A program made the position numbers and the translations under genes. Of a DNA stretch of 64,000 nucleotides, positions 34,638-44,900 are shown one piece after another. This DNA comes from Clavaria fumosa. Taxonomy: Eukaryota; Basidiomycota; Agaricomycetes; Agaricales; Clavariaceae. Each line of letters opens with the position of its first letter. The first letter of the stretch is position 1. The DNA is taken from assembly GCA_951802425.1 (NCBI GenBank), contig OX637794.1, positions 3,038,001 to 3,102,000 of the forward strand, in the 5' to 3' direction. The notes beneath the pieces were generated by a model, which had not been told where the DNA came from, searched no databases, and saw only the letters and a list, made by a program, of their open reading frames with translations.

Positions 34638-35567
34638 TCAGAGCAGTGCGATTTCGTTCTCATAGTCCTCTGCACTACGTACCTGGCTTTCCACGGCGCG
34701 GACCTGTGGCCTTGGGATCTGCGGACGTGTGTCCTGGAGCTGGCAATCTCTCACCATGTGACCAGCTTGGCCACATCGGAAGCAGGTGCGCAACACTCCA
34801 GGGGCACGGGCACGATCCACCACCATGGCATCACCGGCATTGGTGGGACGCGGCATGGTGGGAGGGGCAGGGGTGCAGGCCAGAGGCTGGGCCAGGAAGG
34901 GACGGGGGGCTGGGGCGAAGCGGGTTTGTTGAGGGAGGGGGCGGCTGGTTGCAGGCAGAGCCGGACGCACAGAGTTCTGTTGTGCAATGACTCCATCGAG
35001 GCGACGCTGCTGAGCATCTAGCTTTTCGGCAAGTGCCTTCCACTGCACGTAGGTCTCTGGCATTGGCGAAACACCATAGACCTTTCCCACTAGCCTCCTG
35101 CTCAGATTCAACTCCAGCCAATGGACCAGGATGTCCGAATCAGCCACTTCTGTCATCCCCGCTCTTCGGAACATCGTTTCGAACTTTGCAAAGAACTCGG
35201 GTGCCGTCATGATACCCTGTTTCAACCTCGCAATGTCTGCAAGGGCAGTCGCACGGTCGTTCGGGTCATCGAACGCTCGCTTCATCTCTTCCACAAATTC
35301 TGCCCAGGTTCCAACCTCGTTGTTACCCAGGATTTCTTCTCCCTTCACATTTGCCCATTCTGCGGCAAACCCCTCACCAGTAATTTTGCTGAGGGTGTAG
35401 AGGACCTTTGCCAGGTCCGTGGCATAGATTATCGGATTCGCCATAAACAGGAGGCGGAGCGACCGGAGGAATGTACAGAAATTTCTTTTTTGCCCATCGA
35501 ATGGGGTGACGACTAAATCCAGCCTCGTGGCATGGACTTCAGGCGGGGCGACGTGGTCAGCCATCAC
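34638..35567 (-). pseudogene. Gag of Gypsy element 3
   Basis: About 309 codons from the ATG at 35,567: MMADHVAPPEVHATRLDLVV, FDGQKRNFCTFLRSLRLLF, GFAAEWANVKGEEI, and a CCHC knuckle (CFRCGQAGHMVRDC). It ends at a TGA in IALL*DCL, where element 1 has CGA for Arg. Element 1-type copies continue in frame into Pol, so this stop and a later frame change are probably mutations, not a natural gag end. Confidence 0.8.
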
Positions 35568-36205
35568 AGACCCTGGTGGTGGTGATGGGGTTTCGGGGAC
35601 GTCGGTAACGGGGGAATCAGGGGGGAGCTGGGCTCGACCCGGTCTCGGACGCAGATGCTGTAAATAGAATTCCGGGCCTTGGGCACTCAGGATTTCTTCG
35701 ATCTCTTAGCAGTCCTGTCCTCTCAGGCTGCTCTCTATGTATCTAGGTACTTATAGAACTCTTATTCTATAAAACTTGTTGCTAGCGTGGGGCCCGAATG
35801 GTGTCCCAGGTGGTCACTCCACAACTCCTAGTGAGTTGCCCGTGTGCCCTTCTGACAATGGTCACAGAGCAAGGGCCCTGTCCACTGGACCAGGAAACTA
35901 CAGAAAAACTATGTATAGGGCCTTTCCGTGCCCTGTACACTACACGATTCACTGGTACATAGCTGTAAAGCAAAGTTCCGGGCCTTTGGCACTCGGTGTC
36001 TCTTGGGGAGGGTCACAGTAGACTTCCTCCGGGTCTGGTCACGTGTATCTACACACAGTAAAAATTTCACACGGTTCTGTTGCACACCGTGGGCAGGGTA
36101 AAGAGAAAGAGGATGAGGGGGATAAGCTGTCACAGAGTGTGACAGTTTGAGATAGGGGTCCAGGCTAGCCGGGTTAGGACACGGGGCTAGGGCGGACAGG
36201 GGTTG

Positions 36206-36215
36206 ATGTTAGTAT
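36206..36215 (-). promoter_or_regulatory. Self-complementary primer-binding site of Gypsy element 3
   Basis: On the minus strand, ATACTAACAT lies two bases after the LTR and is the reverse complement of ATGTTAGTAT in the LTR. Relative to elements 1 and 2, one base has changed in both partners (C to G in the LTR, G to C in the primer site), which keeps the pairing. Confidence 0.8.
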
Positions 36216-36217
36216 TG

Positions 36218-36522
36218 TGTCAGACTTAGTCTCACGGTTCACACAACTTAACGTAAGGTCGATGATGACGATACTAACATAAGGGGAAAAGGGTACAAGT
36301 AAGAAAACGACGAGGTATATATAGCGAACAGTTCGGGAGTTGCCGGCGTTCCCACGCTCGGACCCCGTGCGTCACGTGATGCGTCCAGGCCCGGGTCACG
36401 TGATTTTCCCATTATGTAATCCACCACCCATTCGGGTCACGTGACTCGTCTGCAAACTTCCCGCAACTCTTTCGCGATCCTTTCTTGGCCTTTCCAACCT
36501 GCTTATGTAAGCGATCCTGACA
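36218..36522 (-). repeat. 5' LTR of Gypsy element 3
   Basis: Identical in length to the 30,638 copy. The plus-strand string ATACTAACAT at 36,271-36,280 pairs with the primer site next to the LTR. Confidence 0.95.
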
Positions 36523-36714
36523 GATATTCACCCAAAAAACAGTGGGTGAATTCGGACATAAAAGTAGTGAAAATCACCCATTCTTTGTACCCAATAAACA
36601 CTTGATTATCAACTCATCATGGTGATTTTCACTTAGGAAACCATTGATATTCACCACAATTCAGGGTTCTTTGTGTGGTGATTTTCACCCAACTTGGGGC
36701 CTACAGTGGGAGTG

Positions 36715-36880
36715 TGTTGGAAAGATGATCTCAGTGTATAGTATACATATGGAGTTCAAAAAATTATGTAGTAGGGTGTAGGTGGCACTGCACATAGTGG
36801 CATGCAATTCTACTGGGTTCCCTGCTAAACAAAATCAAATCAAGCCCTACTCATGTTGCAGAGGCCACTGGAATTTCCAT
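36715..36880 (+). repeat. 3' LTR fragment of the Copia-type element
   Basis: Starts TGTTGGAAAGATGATCTCAG just after GGGAGTG, a normal Copia polypurine context, and aligns with 22,453-22,620. The match stops at CCATAG near 36,880, which is the right border of the transposon island. Confidence 0.7.
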
Positions 36881-37724
36881 AGTTCTGGCATGTTTTAGCA
36901 ATGTTCAACCCCTCAGCTGAGTCAGCCTTAACCCCTGCCTGCTCCTTGCAGGATTTTGTCCCTTACTTATACTACAATATGAGTTCCAGACATGACACCA
37001 GAGCCTCAGGCACTGCCCCAGCCTGCTTTATTAGTGGCAACACCATGGTGGTAAACCAATACTTGGAAACCAGTCATTTGGGCAGCACCTCCGGTTTTCA
37101 GCGTTTGGGGCCTGGTCAAAAACTCTTTTCTACCAAATACAAGTGGGTGGCGCGACGTCCCTCGATAAGACTGAATCACGGTGAAACGCTGAGCCAGTTC
37201 GTTTGGCCACCCACTCGCAAGTGCTGTTCCGCTTCGTGTTCGGCTGAGGCAGTAGTACTGTACTGCATGCAATTCGGGAAAGCGACAGGGTGCGGCATTG
37301 CAGCATGATTTATTTTATTCTTTTCTCGAGCTGCGGCTTCGGAATTGTCGCTGTCAGTGAGAAAATGGGCAGCTTTTAGCCTGGTGCCCTGCAGTGGTGG
37401 TGGGGTGATGTTGGTTGAGTTGGTTGCGGTACCCCAATCTGAGCGAACACTGCAATACTGGCATTGCTCTGTTGTCGGCACAGTCCATTTCACCCCCGGC
37501 GCCGTCGTCCGGCCCTTTCACCAGCCAACCGCAACTGATTGGCTCGCTTACGCAGGCCAGCACAGAGGCATCGTCAACAGGAGGGGAAAAGGCGGACCTC
37601 CACGTTTCTCACCCCATCGTCGCCTGCTCCCTTTTCAAATTCTCGTTCTTTTGTGCTTCCACTCTCCCGGTTCTGTTACTCGTTAGGGAAGGAAAGCGCT
37701 GGGTCAACTACCACCCCACCCGCC
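36881..37724. other. Island border and casein kinase upstream region
   Basis: CG content rises from almost none to normal between about 36,900 and 37,150. I see no gene. The 37,480-37,724 part is likely the promoter and 5' UTR of the casein kinase gene; it has pyrimidine-rich stretches (CACCCCATCGTCGCCTGCTC). Confidence 0.55.
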
Positions 37725-39788
37725 ATGTCCTCTCAGTCTAGCAACGCCAACCTCGTCGGCGTGCACTACCGCGTTGGTAAGAAGATCGGAGAAGGTTCGT
37801 TTGGCGTCATCTTCGAAGGTCAGAGGAAATCAATCAGCCATCATCGCTCGTCGCATCATGAGCTCATTGGCTGTCTATGTATCTTCGTACGCAGGAACGA
37901 ATCTCCTCAACTCTCAGACGGTTGCCATCAAGTTTGTGAGTCTTTGATCAGGTTTCGTTTGGCGACCCTCGGTGAACAACAGTCTGGCTCGTTGACAGGA
38001 ACCTAGGAAAGCGGAAGCGCCCCAGCTGCGAGATGAATGTCGCTCCTACCGAATTCTCGCTGGATGTCGTACGTCTGCCACTACCCGACAGACACCATGT
38101 ACCATCTGTTGAGCACACTATCTCCCTCCCGTAGCTGGAATCCCTCAAATCTACCATTTCGGCCAAGAAGGATTGCACAACATTCTCGTTATAGACCTCC
38201 TTGGCCCAAGTCTGGAAGATCTGTTTGACATGTGCGGACGCAAGTTTTCCACAAAGACAGTCTGCATGGCAGCTCGTCAAATGGTGGGAGTTGCTTGACT
38301 TGTTGTCGCGAGCGGCTCAACGAACAGTTCCTTCCAGTTATCGCGAGTGCAAACGATCCATGAGAAGAACCTCATCTATCGCGACATCAAACCAGACAAC
38401 TTCCTGATTGGACGACCCGGGACGAAAGGGGCTAACGGTTCGATGCTATTCTTTGGTTACCTTTCCCTTATTACGACGATACTCACCCTACTCTGCTTTC
38501 AGTCATTCATGTCGTCGACTTCGGTATGGCTAAACAGTATCGGGATCCTAAGACAAAGCAGCACATTCCATACCGGGAGCGAAAAAGCTTGAGTGGCACC
38601 GCCCGATACATGAGTATCAATACTCACCTAGGCAGAGGTGCGGTCGTTGATTCGGGCCTCTTACTTTCAACCCTGTGCTTACCCATACATAGAGCAATCG
38701 CGGAGAGATGATCTGGAGGCTCTGGGACATGTCTTCATGTACTTCCTACGCGGAAGCCTACCATGGCAGGGGCTCAAGGCGGCAACCAATAAGCAAAAGT
38801 ATGAGAAGATCGGAGAAAAGAAGCAGACTACGTTCGTCGCATGATCCTTGCCTCTCTGCTCTGTGAGAAGTGACGTTAAAATATTTTCTTCAGTCCAATC
38901 AGGGAGCTGTCCGAGGGCTATCCAGGTGCGCACCGTGAAATCATCCAACGGCGTATTCGCCAATACCGTATCTCTAGAGGAGTTTGGAATCTATCTCAAT
39001 TATGTCCGCAAGCTTGGTTTTGAAGAAACGCCCGATTACGAGTTCCTGCGAGAGCTTTTTGCTAAAGTCATGAAGAGCAACGGCGATGTCGACGACGGGA
39101 TTTTCGACTGGAATTTACTCAATGGTACGCTTTCTCGTCTAGCTGCCATTTCTCTAGTCGCAAGGTCCTGACTGCATTCACGATAGGCGGTAGAGGTTTT
39201 GAGGCATTAACGGTGAGCCGTTCACAAAGCCAAACATGCTCTCCAGTCGCCCAGCAGTCTGCTGATATAAGCGAATGGACGACTGTCCTACTTTTTTTGG
39301 AGCGCAGGCGCACAACTCGCTTCTTCAAGCTCCCGACCGTCGGCGAGACCCGGACAGACCTCGGGAGCCCGCCGACCGTCGACGGGGATCACAACAGCCA
39401 GGCGTTCTTCCCCCATCGCCTGCGCTCGTCCGGCACGGCTCAAAGCAGCGCAAGGGCCCGGGGGGCGGCGCTCTCTCGCCCGGGGGCGCCAGCCACGGCA
39501 CGCCTGGGTCGGCGATCGCTGTCGCGAATGTGCAGATTGGGTCGTCGCCGGGCACGCTGGGCACGCCGCCGCATCCGTACGCGACGTACGACGGCAAGCT
39601 GCCGGCGTCTTTGGTGTTTGATCGCATGGTCAACATCTCGCCGAGAGGACAAGTTCAGGTAGACCCCGTAGATCATGACGTGCATCAGGCCGAACCACCA
39701 AAGCGGAGTCTTTGGCGAATCATTACCTGTCGATGCTGATTCTTCTTCCTTTTCTCGAGTGCAGTCGGCAACGCTCATTCTACTTTAA
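37725..39788 (+). CDS. Casein kinase I (CK1) family Ser/Thr kinase
   Basis: Twelve exons: 37725-37818, 37895-37935, 37999-38068, 38135-38283, 38338-38437, 38503-38637, 38693-38831, 38894-38925, 38978-39124, 39187-39212, 39308-39658, 39765-39788. Together they give about 435 residues with frame kept at each junction. Kinase landmarks are the glycine loop [21 protein letters not shown] (catalytic Lys), [23 protein letters not shown] (HRD-type loop with Asp), [12 protein letters not shown] (DFG), and the CK1 signature [28 protein letters not shown] and [15 protein letters not shown] follow. A Pro/Gly/Ser-rich tail is encoded by exon 11. CK1 kinases act in membrane traffic, morphogenesis and nutrient signalling. 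The last short exon gives an end without the Cys pair expected of membrane-anchored Yck-type kinases, so the 3' end is the least certain part. Confidence 0.92.
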
Positions 39789-40290
39789 TACTATTCACAC
39801 AAACACTATCAGCCGTTATTCCTGACTTTCCATACCCTGTTTCTTTACTTGCCTGGTCGCATGTCATGTGACGATTTTTAATGGATGTCCAACTTCGAGT
39901 TAGACCACCGCAATTGAAAGTGGGAACCTCAACTCTAAAAAATCTTATGGCATTTCCAATTCATTCGAAAATTTGTCCCCGTTTATGATTTTCAAGAGGA
40001 TGCTAGAAGATGTTAGAAGGAACCAATTCGAAAAAGGGAAAGTACGCCTTGTTGCATGCTCATCGATTATCGCTTATACTAAGTTATAGTTTGCGTACTA
40101 CGAACATTAGGTCCTCGCTCGTTTGCAAGACAAACGAGGTTACTGTCAAGTTGCAACTGCCCAACCCTGCTTTCCATAACATTTTCCACTGATCCAGCAG
40201 AACCAACAGTGGAACTGTAAGCAGTGGTAGGCTAATACTAGCCATTAGTAGAAAGAAGGAGAAGCCAGTCTCCACTCTGACCCGTCCTCT
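39789..40290. other. Intergenic, nothing recognised
   Basis: AT-richer sequence between the casein kinase and a HAD pseudogene. No frame with family character. Confidence 0.6.
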
Positions 40291-41070
40291 AAAGTCCTCG
40301 TTTTCGACGTCTACGGTACTCTTGTCGATTGGGAGACTTATATCTGCTCTTTGCTTAAACTTACTCTCCTGGACGCGCACGCAGGCGCTGCAGGCCTACA
40401 GCTCAGTCAAGAAAGCCCTCAAGGCACAGCACCCGCCATACATGCTCTACTGCGATCAGCTCGTCAAGGGCGCACAAACTCCTCGCTGCGTGTTTTACCA
40501 CACAGCCGTGATCAGCAGAACGCTCGAAGGCAGTACAAACTCGCGGACATGGCAGCATCGTCAAAGGCGATGCTGACACCCACATAGGGCTGGAGCTACC
40601 AGCTGCGCTTGCCCCTGATCGGCGATCTCCCCCAAGCAAGAGGATGCTCACGCGCGCTTCGCCTTGTCCATGCGTTCCTGGCCGGTCTTCCCAGATACAG
40701 TCGATACGCTGCACGGCTTAGCAAAACATTTCAAGCTCGTCGTGCTCTCTAACGTGGACTGTGAATTGTTTGCTGTCACGCACGTTCAGCTCTTCCGCGT
40801 GCACCCCGACTCGTCAGAGTCCTGTCCTCCGTTCACAACTATCTGGATCGCGCAAGACACAGGCCCGCCCCCATGCACTTTAAGCATGGCATTATTCTAC
40901 GAATCACCTGAATTCGGGCATGCTACTAAGGACAAGGTCCTTGTCACGCACACATGTCTGCAAACCAATTTGGGCTGCGGAGTGTGGACTGATTCGCAAG
41001 GTTCTATGATGGAGTCAAAGAGTTCAACAGAACGCAAAATAGGAGCGGGATCTACTTCCTGGAAACGTAC
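40291..41070 (+). pseudogene. Haloacid dehalogenase type II (HAD) relic
   Basis: HAD motif I is visible as KVLVFDVYGTLVDWET at 40,291-40,338 (the first Asp is the nucleophile). A frame change follows, then ALQAYSSVKKALKAQHPPYM. After another change comes SWPVFPDTVDTLHGLAKHF with motif II in FKLVVLSNVD, PFTTIWIAQDTG, and DKVLVTHTCLQT. The region where the motif III Lys and motif IV Asp pair should lie is garbled, and several frameshifts interrupt the chain. This is a dead copy in otherwise active host DNA. Its CG content is normal, so decay was not driven by CpG loss. Confidence 0.75.
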
Positions 41071-41958
41071 TCGAAAAAAAAAACCGTTGAACAGGGCCGT
41101 TTTACATACGACTCGACCCACATTTCTCTTATATCTGTCTGCAGTCGCCGATTGTTATTGAAGCTAGCTTCAACTAATCACTTCATTCTGCTACTTTTCA
41201 CTACAATCCTTCTTTGACATTTCGGCCGTCTCGTGTATGGACTGAAACCTCCATTCCTTGATAAATCGTCCCAGCTTCGACGTGGGTTGACACCCCTTCA
41301 TCTTCTCCATTGCTGACATCTACTCGTGTTGGACACCGCCCTCTACCTTGTCGTCGGTCAACTCTGGAATTCCGGCGTCCTCAATGAGAAGGGGCGCTGC
41401 AGCAACACGAGATTTGATGGAGGTCACTCCTCCGTCGTCGCCATACAGTCTCTGTCCATCATGACCTTGCTTGCATCCTGTCTCCTCTTTGGCCTCCCCG
41501 TCGCCAGCGATGCGACGATTCTCATCAGCCTCCGAGAAGTTTGTAGTAATTTCCCTTCCCGACGAAAATGATAATTATTTCATCCTTCTCGTTCTTCGTG
41601 GTGATCCTGACTGCCCGGCTGTCGACGTATGTGGCATCTATTGCTAATGACTTTTTACACGTTGCCAATAGAATTCGTGTTGTCAGATACGAGCATTCTG
41701 TGACACCTGAGTTAGCGCGCTCCTAGTGCAATTGGTCACTTCAATCTACTTATGCGCCTCTCAGTGGACAGGTCGTGTATCGTGACGCTAAAGTCTGATG
41801 TGAGCGACAAGCGTCTCCAACTAAATTGCCAATTTCCAATTCCAACTACCTGAAGGGTATACAGGGAACAAAAAGGTAGGAAATACAAGCGGGGAATTTG
41901 CACAAAGCAAAACAAGATAGCAAGAAGGATGACGAGTGTAGTGTCAGCGTTCCGTTGA
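41071..41958. other. Intergenic, no gene recognised
   Basis: One frame at 41,326-41,571 reads MLDTALYLVVGQLWNSGVLN, then a hydrophobic stretch, but I cannot assign or extend it. It may be part of the decayed neighbourhood of the HAD relic. Confidence 0.4.
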
Positions 41959-44900
41959 TTACGAGTCCATTGGGTATTCGGCTGAATGCACGGTTCTTGA
42001 GGTACTGCCCTGCGAATTAACAAATGCGGGTGTTGTCACGACATTTTCTCGAGGATGGGGTGCGACCATTTCTTCGTCTATCGCGTATGTGTCCTCCCAG
42101 TTCTCAGGCGAGTGCTGGAACTCTCGAGAGCTCTGGGAATCGACTTGGGAGAGTGGGGGGGAAACAAGTTGCAGCGGTGCTTCCTCGATGAACGAGTCTG
42201 TTGCTGAAGGTTCGTCGCGGGGAGATATGCGATCAAGCAATCTCGTTTGGGAGGACGATGCGCCCATTGATTCACATCTCGCTGGTGTATCGGCCAAAAT
42301 GCCAGCCGTGCCATCCTGGGCAGGCCTTGTGAATATACGGGGATCTGCGATGTGTGACCTCGGTTTCCTATAGCCTCGACCTGCATTGACGTTGTGGTCG
42401 AGGTCGCGAGGAAAATAACCGGAGTGGCCAGATACATTGGCATTCGACGCCAGTTTCCGTTTTGGTCCAGGTTGCCGATATCTCGGCCGTCCTAGAGTAT
42501 AATCCCCAGGAGTACGATGATGGGTGAAGGACTTGCGTGGTCCGGTTGGGATTGGTCCATCTCTGACCCTGCGCGGTGCAGACGTGTCCTCCGCCCATCC
42601 ACGATTGTCCTCCGCCCATCCACGACTGTCCTCAGCCATTCTGACGCCATATTTGGCGCGTGGAGGACGAGGACTCTGGCCTATATCTGCACGGCTTTGA
42701 ACCGCATCTGGTGTTTCAACAATTAGCTTGGGTGAATTGGTTCAACGGCAATCAAGAAAGCAACTCACAATGAAGGTTCCACCCATGAGTGGGAGTTGGA
42801 CTTACTGGACCTTCGTCGGAACGGGCCTCCTTTGGCGCATTCTCGTTCATCTGCATCTTACGTCCGTCAGCAGCGCAAAACATACATTCAGAGGACGCTG
42901 CATACGTTCGCGTTGAGGAAAACTTTGAAATTCGCGCCTGCTCCAGAATTAAGCACCAAATGAGGTGAATCCTGGATCTGAGAATCCCCGTATCTGTGCA
43001 CCAAATGCTCCATTCGCGACAATCTAGACCGGACGTGTTGATCCACCGTTCTGGTTTCTGCAACGTCATTGCGCAATGCTCTAAATTCGGCTACGAACTG
43101 GGACAGTTGTTCCTGAATAGACTGTAGCAAGGCACTGGTTGGATTTGTGGCACACATGTTCTGGAGACTAGTCGCATCAACCTTCTCTTGGATGACGGAA
43201 CCAGACATCGCAGAGGCGGTATTTGTTACGGTGGGGCGTCTTTTGGGTATCCTCATGCTGGAAAGGGTTACACGCTGAGAGAAGCCATCTTCAAAAGATG
43301 CGTTTAGAGCTGCAGCTAGCCCATCAGTCCCCATCTGGTGGTGATACGGTGATGTCCCTCTTTGAGTGGTGATGCGGGGTGTCCTAGAATTTCTGCTCGT
43401 TGTGTTGAAACTTCCCCTTCGTTCGCGGGGCTGGTCCACGCGTGGATTCGCTTCAGCAGGGAGCGGTTCAGGGCGGGGCTTCTTTTTAGGAGGCGGATCA
43501 TCAGTCGGGGGTGCTTCTTTTCGTTTGGCACGAGCCGATCGCTTGGTGTGGGAATCGCCACCCGAGAGCCTGCCCCGGCGAAGTTTCGCGGGCTTGTCAG
43601 ACGCAGATAATCGACGCCGTTCATGGGTAACTTCGTCAGAGCTGTATTCTGACCTCGGAGCCGTACCTATCAGGGGTTCTTGCGAGGAAGGGGTGATCTG
43701 TGAGCTCAAGACTACCGCTTTCTTTTTCAAGGCCTCAACATATGGTACTTGAGGTACTTGAACATAACAAGACGGAAGGAGTCTGCGTGGCGGCGCTTGA
43801 GGTACTTGAACATAGCGAGACAACAAGCTACTGTGCGACGACGAACGGCTTGCGTCGGGGTCTAAAGATGACGTTAGAGATGATGCGCGCTGCGCCGTGT
43901 TGGGGGTAGGCTCGGCGGGAGGAGTGTGATGTGGGTTGCGTGTATGACCTGAGCTCGTTTTCGCTCGTGATAAGTCTGATGATAGAGCAGGCATAGAATC
44001 TGTATCTGATGCCTCTTCGTTTGCTTCTAATAAATCCGCTGAAACTTGGTCCTCGCTTGGTGTAGAGTCCTAGTCCGTGTTAGCCGTTTCACGGTTTGAT
44101 GAGTTCAAAGCCATAGCTCACCACCACCATTAAGAATTTCTTGTCGTACCACCCGCTCACCGAATTCTGTTTCCATGGCATACAAGTTGAGTAACGATGA
44201 GCAGTCATCGCTTGCGCAAAGAGAAGGTCCGGGCGGTGACCGAGAATTTCCTGATCTACACACTCGCGCTTCATTTCGTCATTCAATAATTTGTTTGTCG
44301 CGTGGCGCCTGTGCCAATGCTCGTGTTTCGGATCTTTGTTGTGGAGAAGGACAGCTTCGACGGAGTGAATACCATGATCCACCAGTATATCCTCGAAGCA
44401 TTTGCCTGAATGGCATTTCTTGCACTGCAGGCGAGATGCAGGTGGCACTTCATGAGAGATCGACCTGCCACGAGATGTGCAAGTTCTCGTTGATCTCAGA
44501 GCAGGCCTTGGTTGCGACTCTAACCGTGCCCTTTCTCTCCGAAGGATGCAAGCAGCCTCAAATATGCCGAACCGATCGTCTGCAACGAAAAGACTGAAGA
44601 CTAGGTTAGACTTATGATATAGAATGGATCGTGTCGACTAACCTTTCCAGGTGTGCGTCATCAAGTAGGGTCAGATCACGCCTTGCCTGACCTAGACGAC
44701 GCAGAACATGGGCTGCTCGCTTGCGGTCCAAAACAAGCTCCTCAAACCGGCGAAATTGTACTGGTATCATTGAGCCGCACATACACGTCCTGCCGTCAAC
44801 ATAACAGGAAGGGCAGATGACAAAGCCGTGACCGGGAGCAACTTGCTGCTGATCAGACTCGTTGACACATTCTCGACATTCCAGGAAAGATTGGAAGACA

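Larger units (their letters stand above)
30638..36522 (-). mobile_element. Ty3/Gypsy chromodomain retrotransposon, element 3 (Tf1-like, second family)
   Basis: A minus-strand element with two 305-bp LTRs (30,638-30,942 and 36,218-36,522) ending TGTCAG...CTGACA, and a perfect duplication GATAT (30,633-30,637 and 36,523-36,527). It sits in the TIR element, and the paralogous copy at 16,010-16,014 shows the empty site. The two LTRs differ at exactly six positions, all CG against TG or CA. Gag is nearly whole. Pol has a mutated RT motif and an 11-bp deletion. Confidence 0.95.
29277..36708 (+). mobile_element. Non-coding TIR element carrying Gypsy element 3
   Basis: The left end CACTATGGACCCAATAGCAGG (29,277) and the reverse complement of the right end, CACTGTAGGCCCCAAGTTGGG (36,708), look like a diverged terminal inverted repeat. 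Without the Gypsy insertion it is about 1.55 kb. It holds many TGGGTGATTTTCACC-like words, a duplicated left-end segment (29,280-29,350 and 29,629-29,700), a minisatellite, and a Pol III-type promoter. No protein is encoded. A second, truncated copy lies at 15,984-16,193. A clear target duplication was not seen, so the superfamily is left open. Confidence 0.5.
22453..36880 (+). mobile_element. Copia-type element split by later insertions
   Basis: A 5' LTR starts TGTTGGAAAAATGATCTCAG at 22,453. A matching 3' LTR fragment starts TGTTGGAAAGATGATCTCAG at 36,715 after a purine tract and can be followed to about 36,880 (CATTTCCATAG and ATTTCCATAG at the ends of the match). Between them lie gag remnants (22,720-22,956 and 28,576-29,190). 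The rest is occupied by Gypsy element 2, the TIR element and, inside that, Gypsy element 3. Pol is not visible. Confidence 0.65.

Noticed and set aside
36901..37308. A 135-codon plus-strand open frame at the island border
   Set aside because: It starts inside repeat sequence, has no recognisable motif, and sits next to the probable promoter of casein kinase I.
42888..43994. A separate Ser/Pro-rich gene next to the JmjC gene
   Set aside because: The frame is open upstream of its first Met and joins the JmjC exons in phase through a 52-bp intron with a GGCTAAC branch site.
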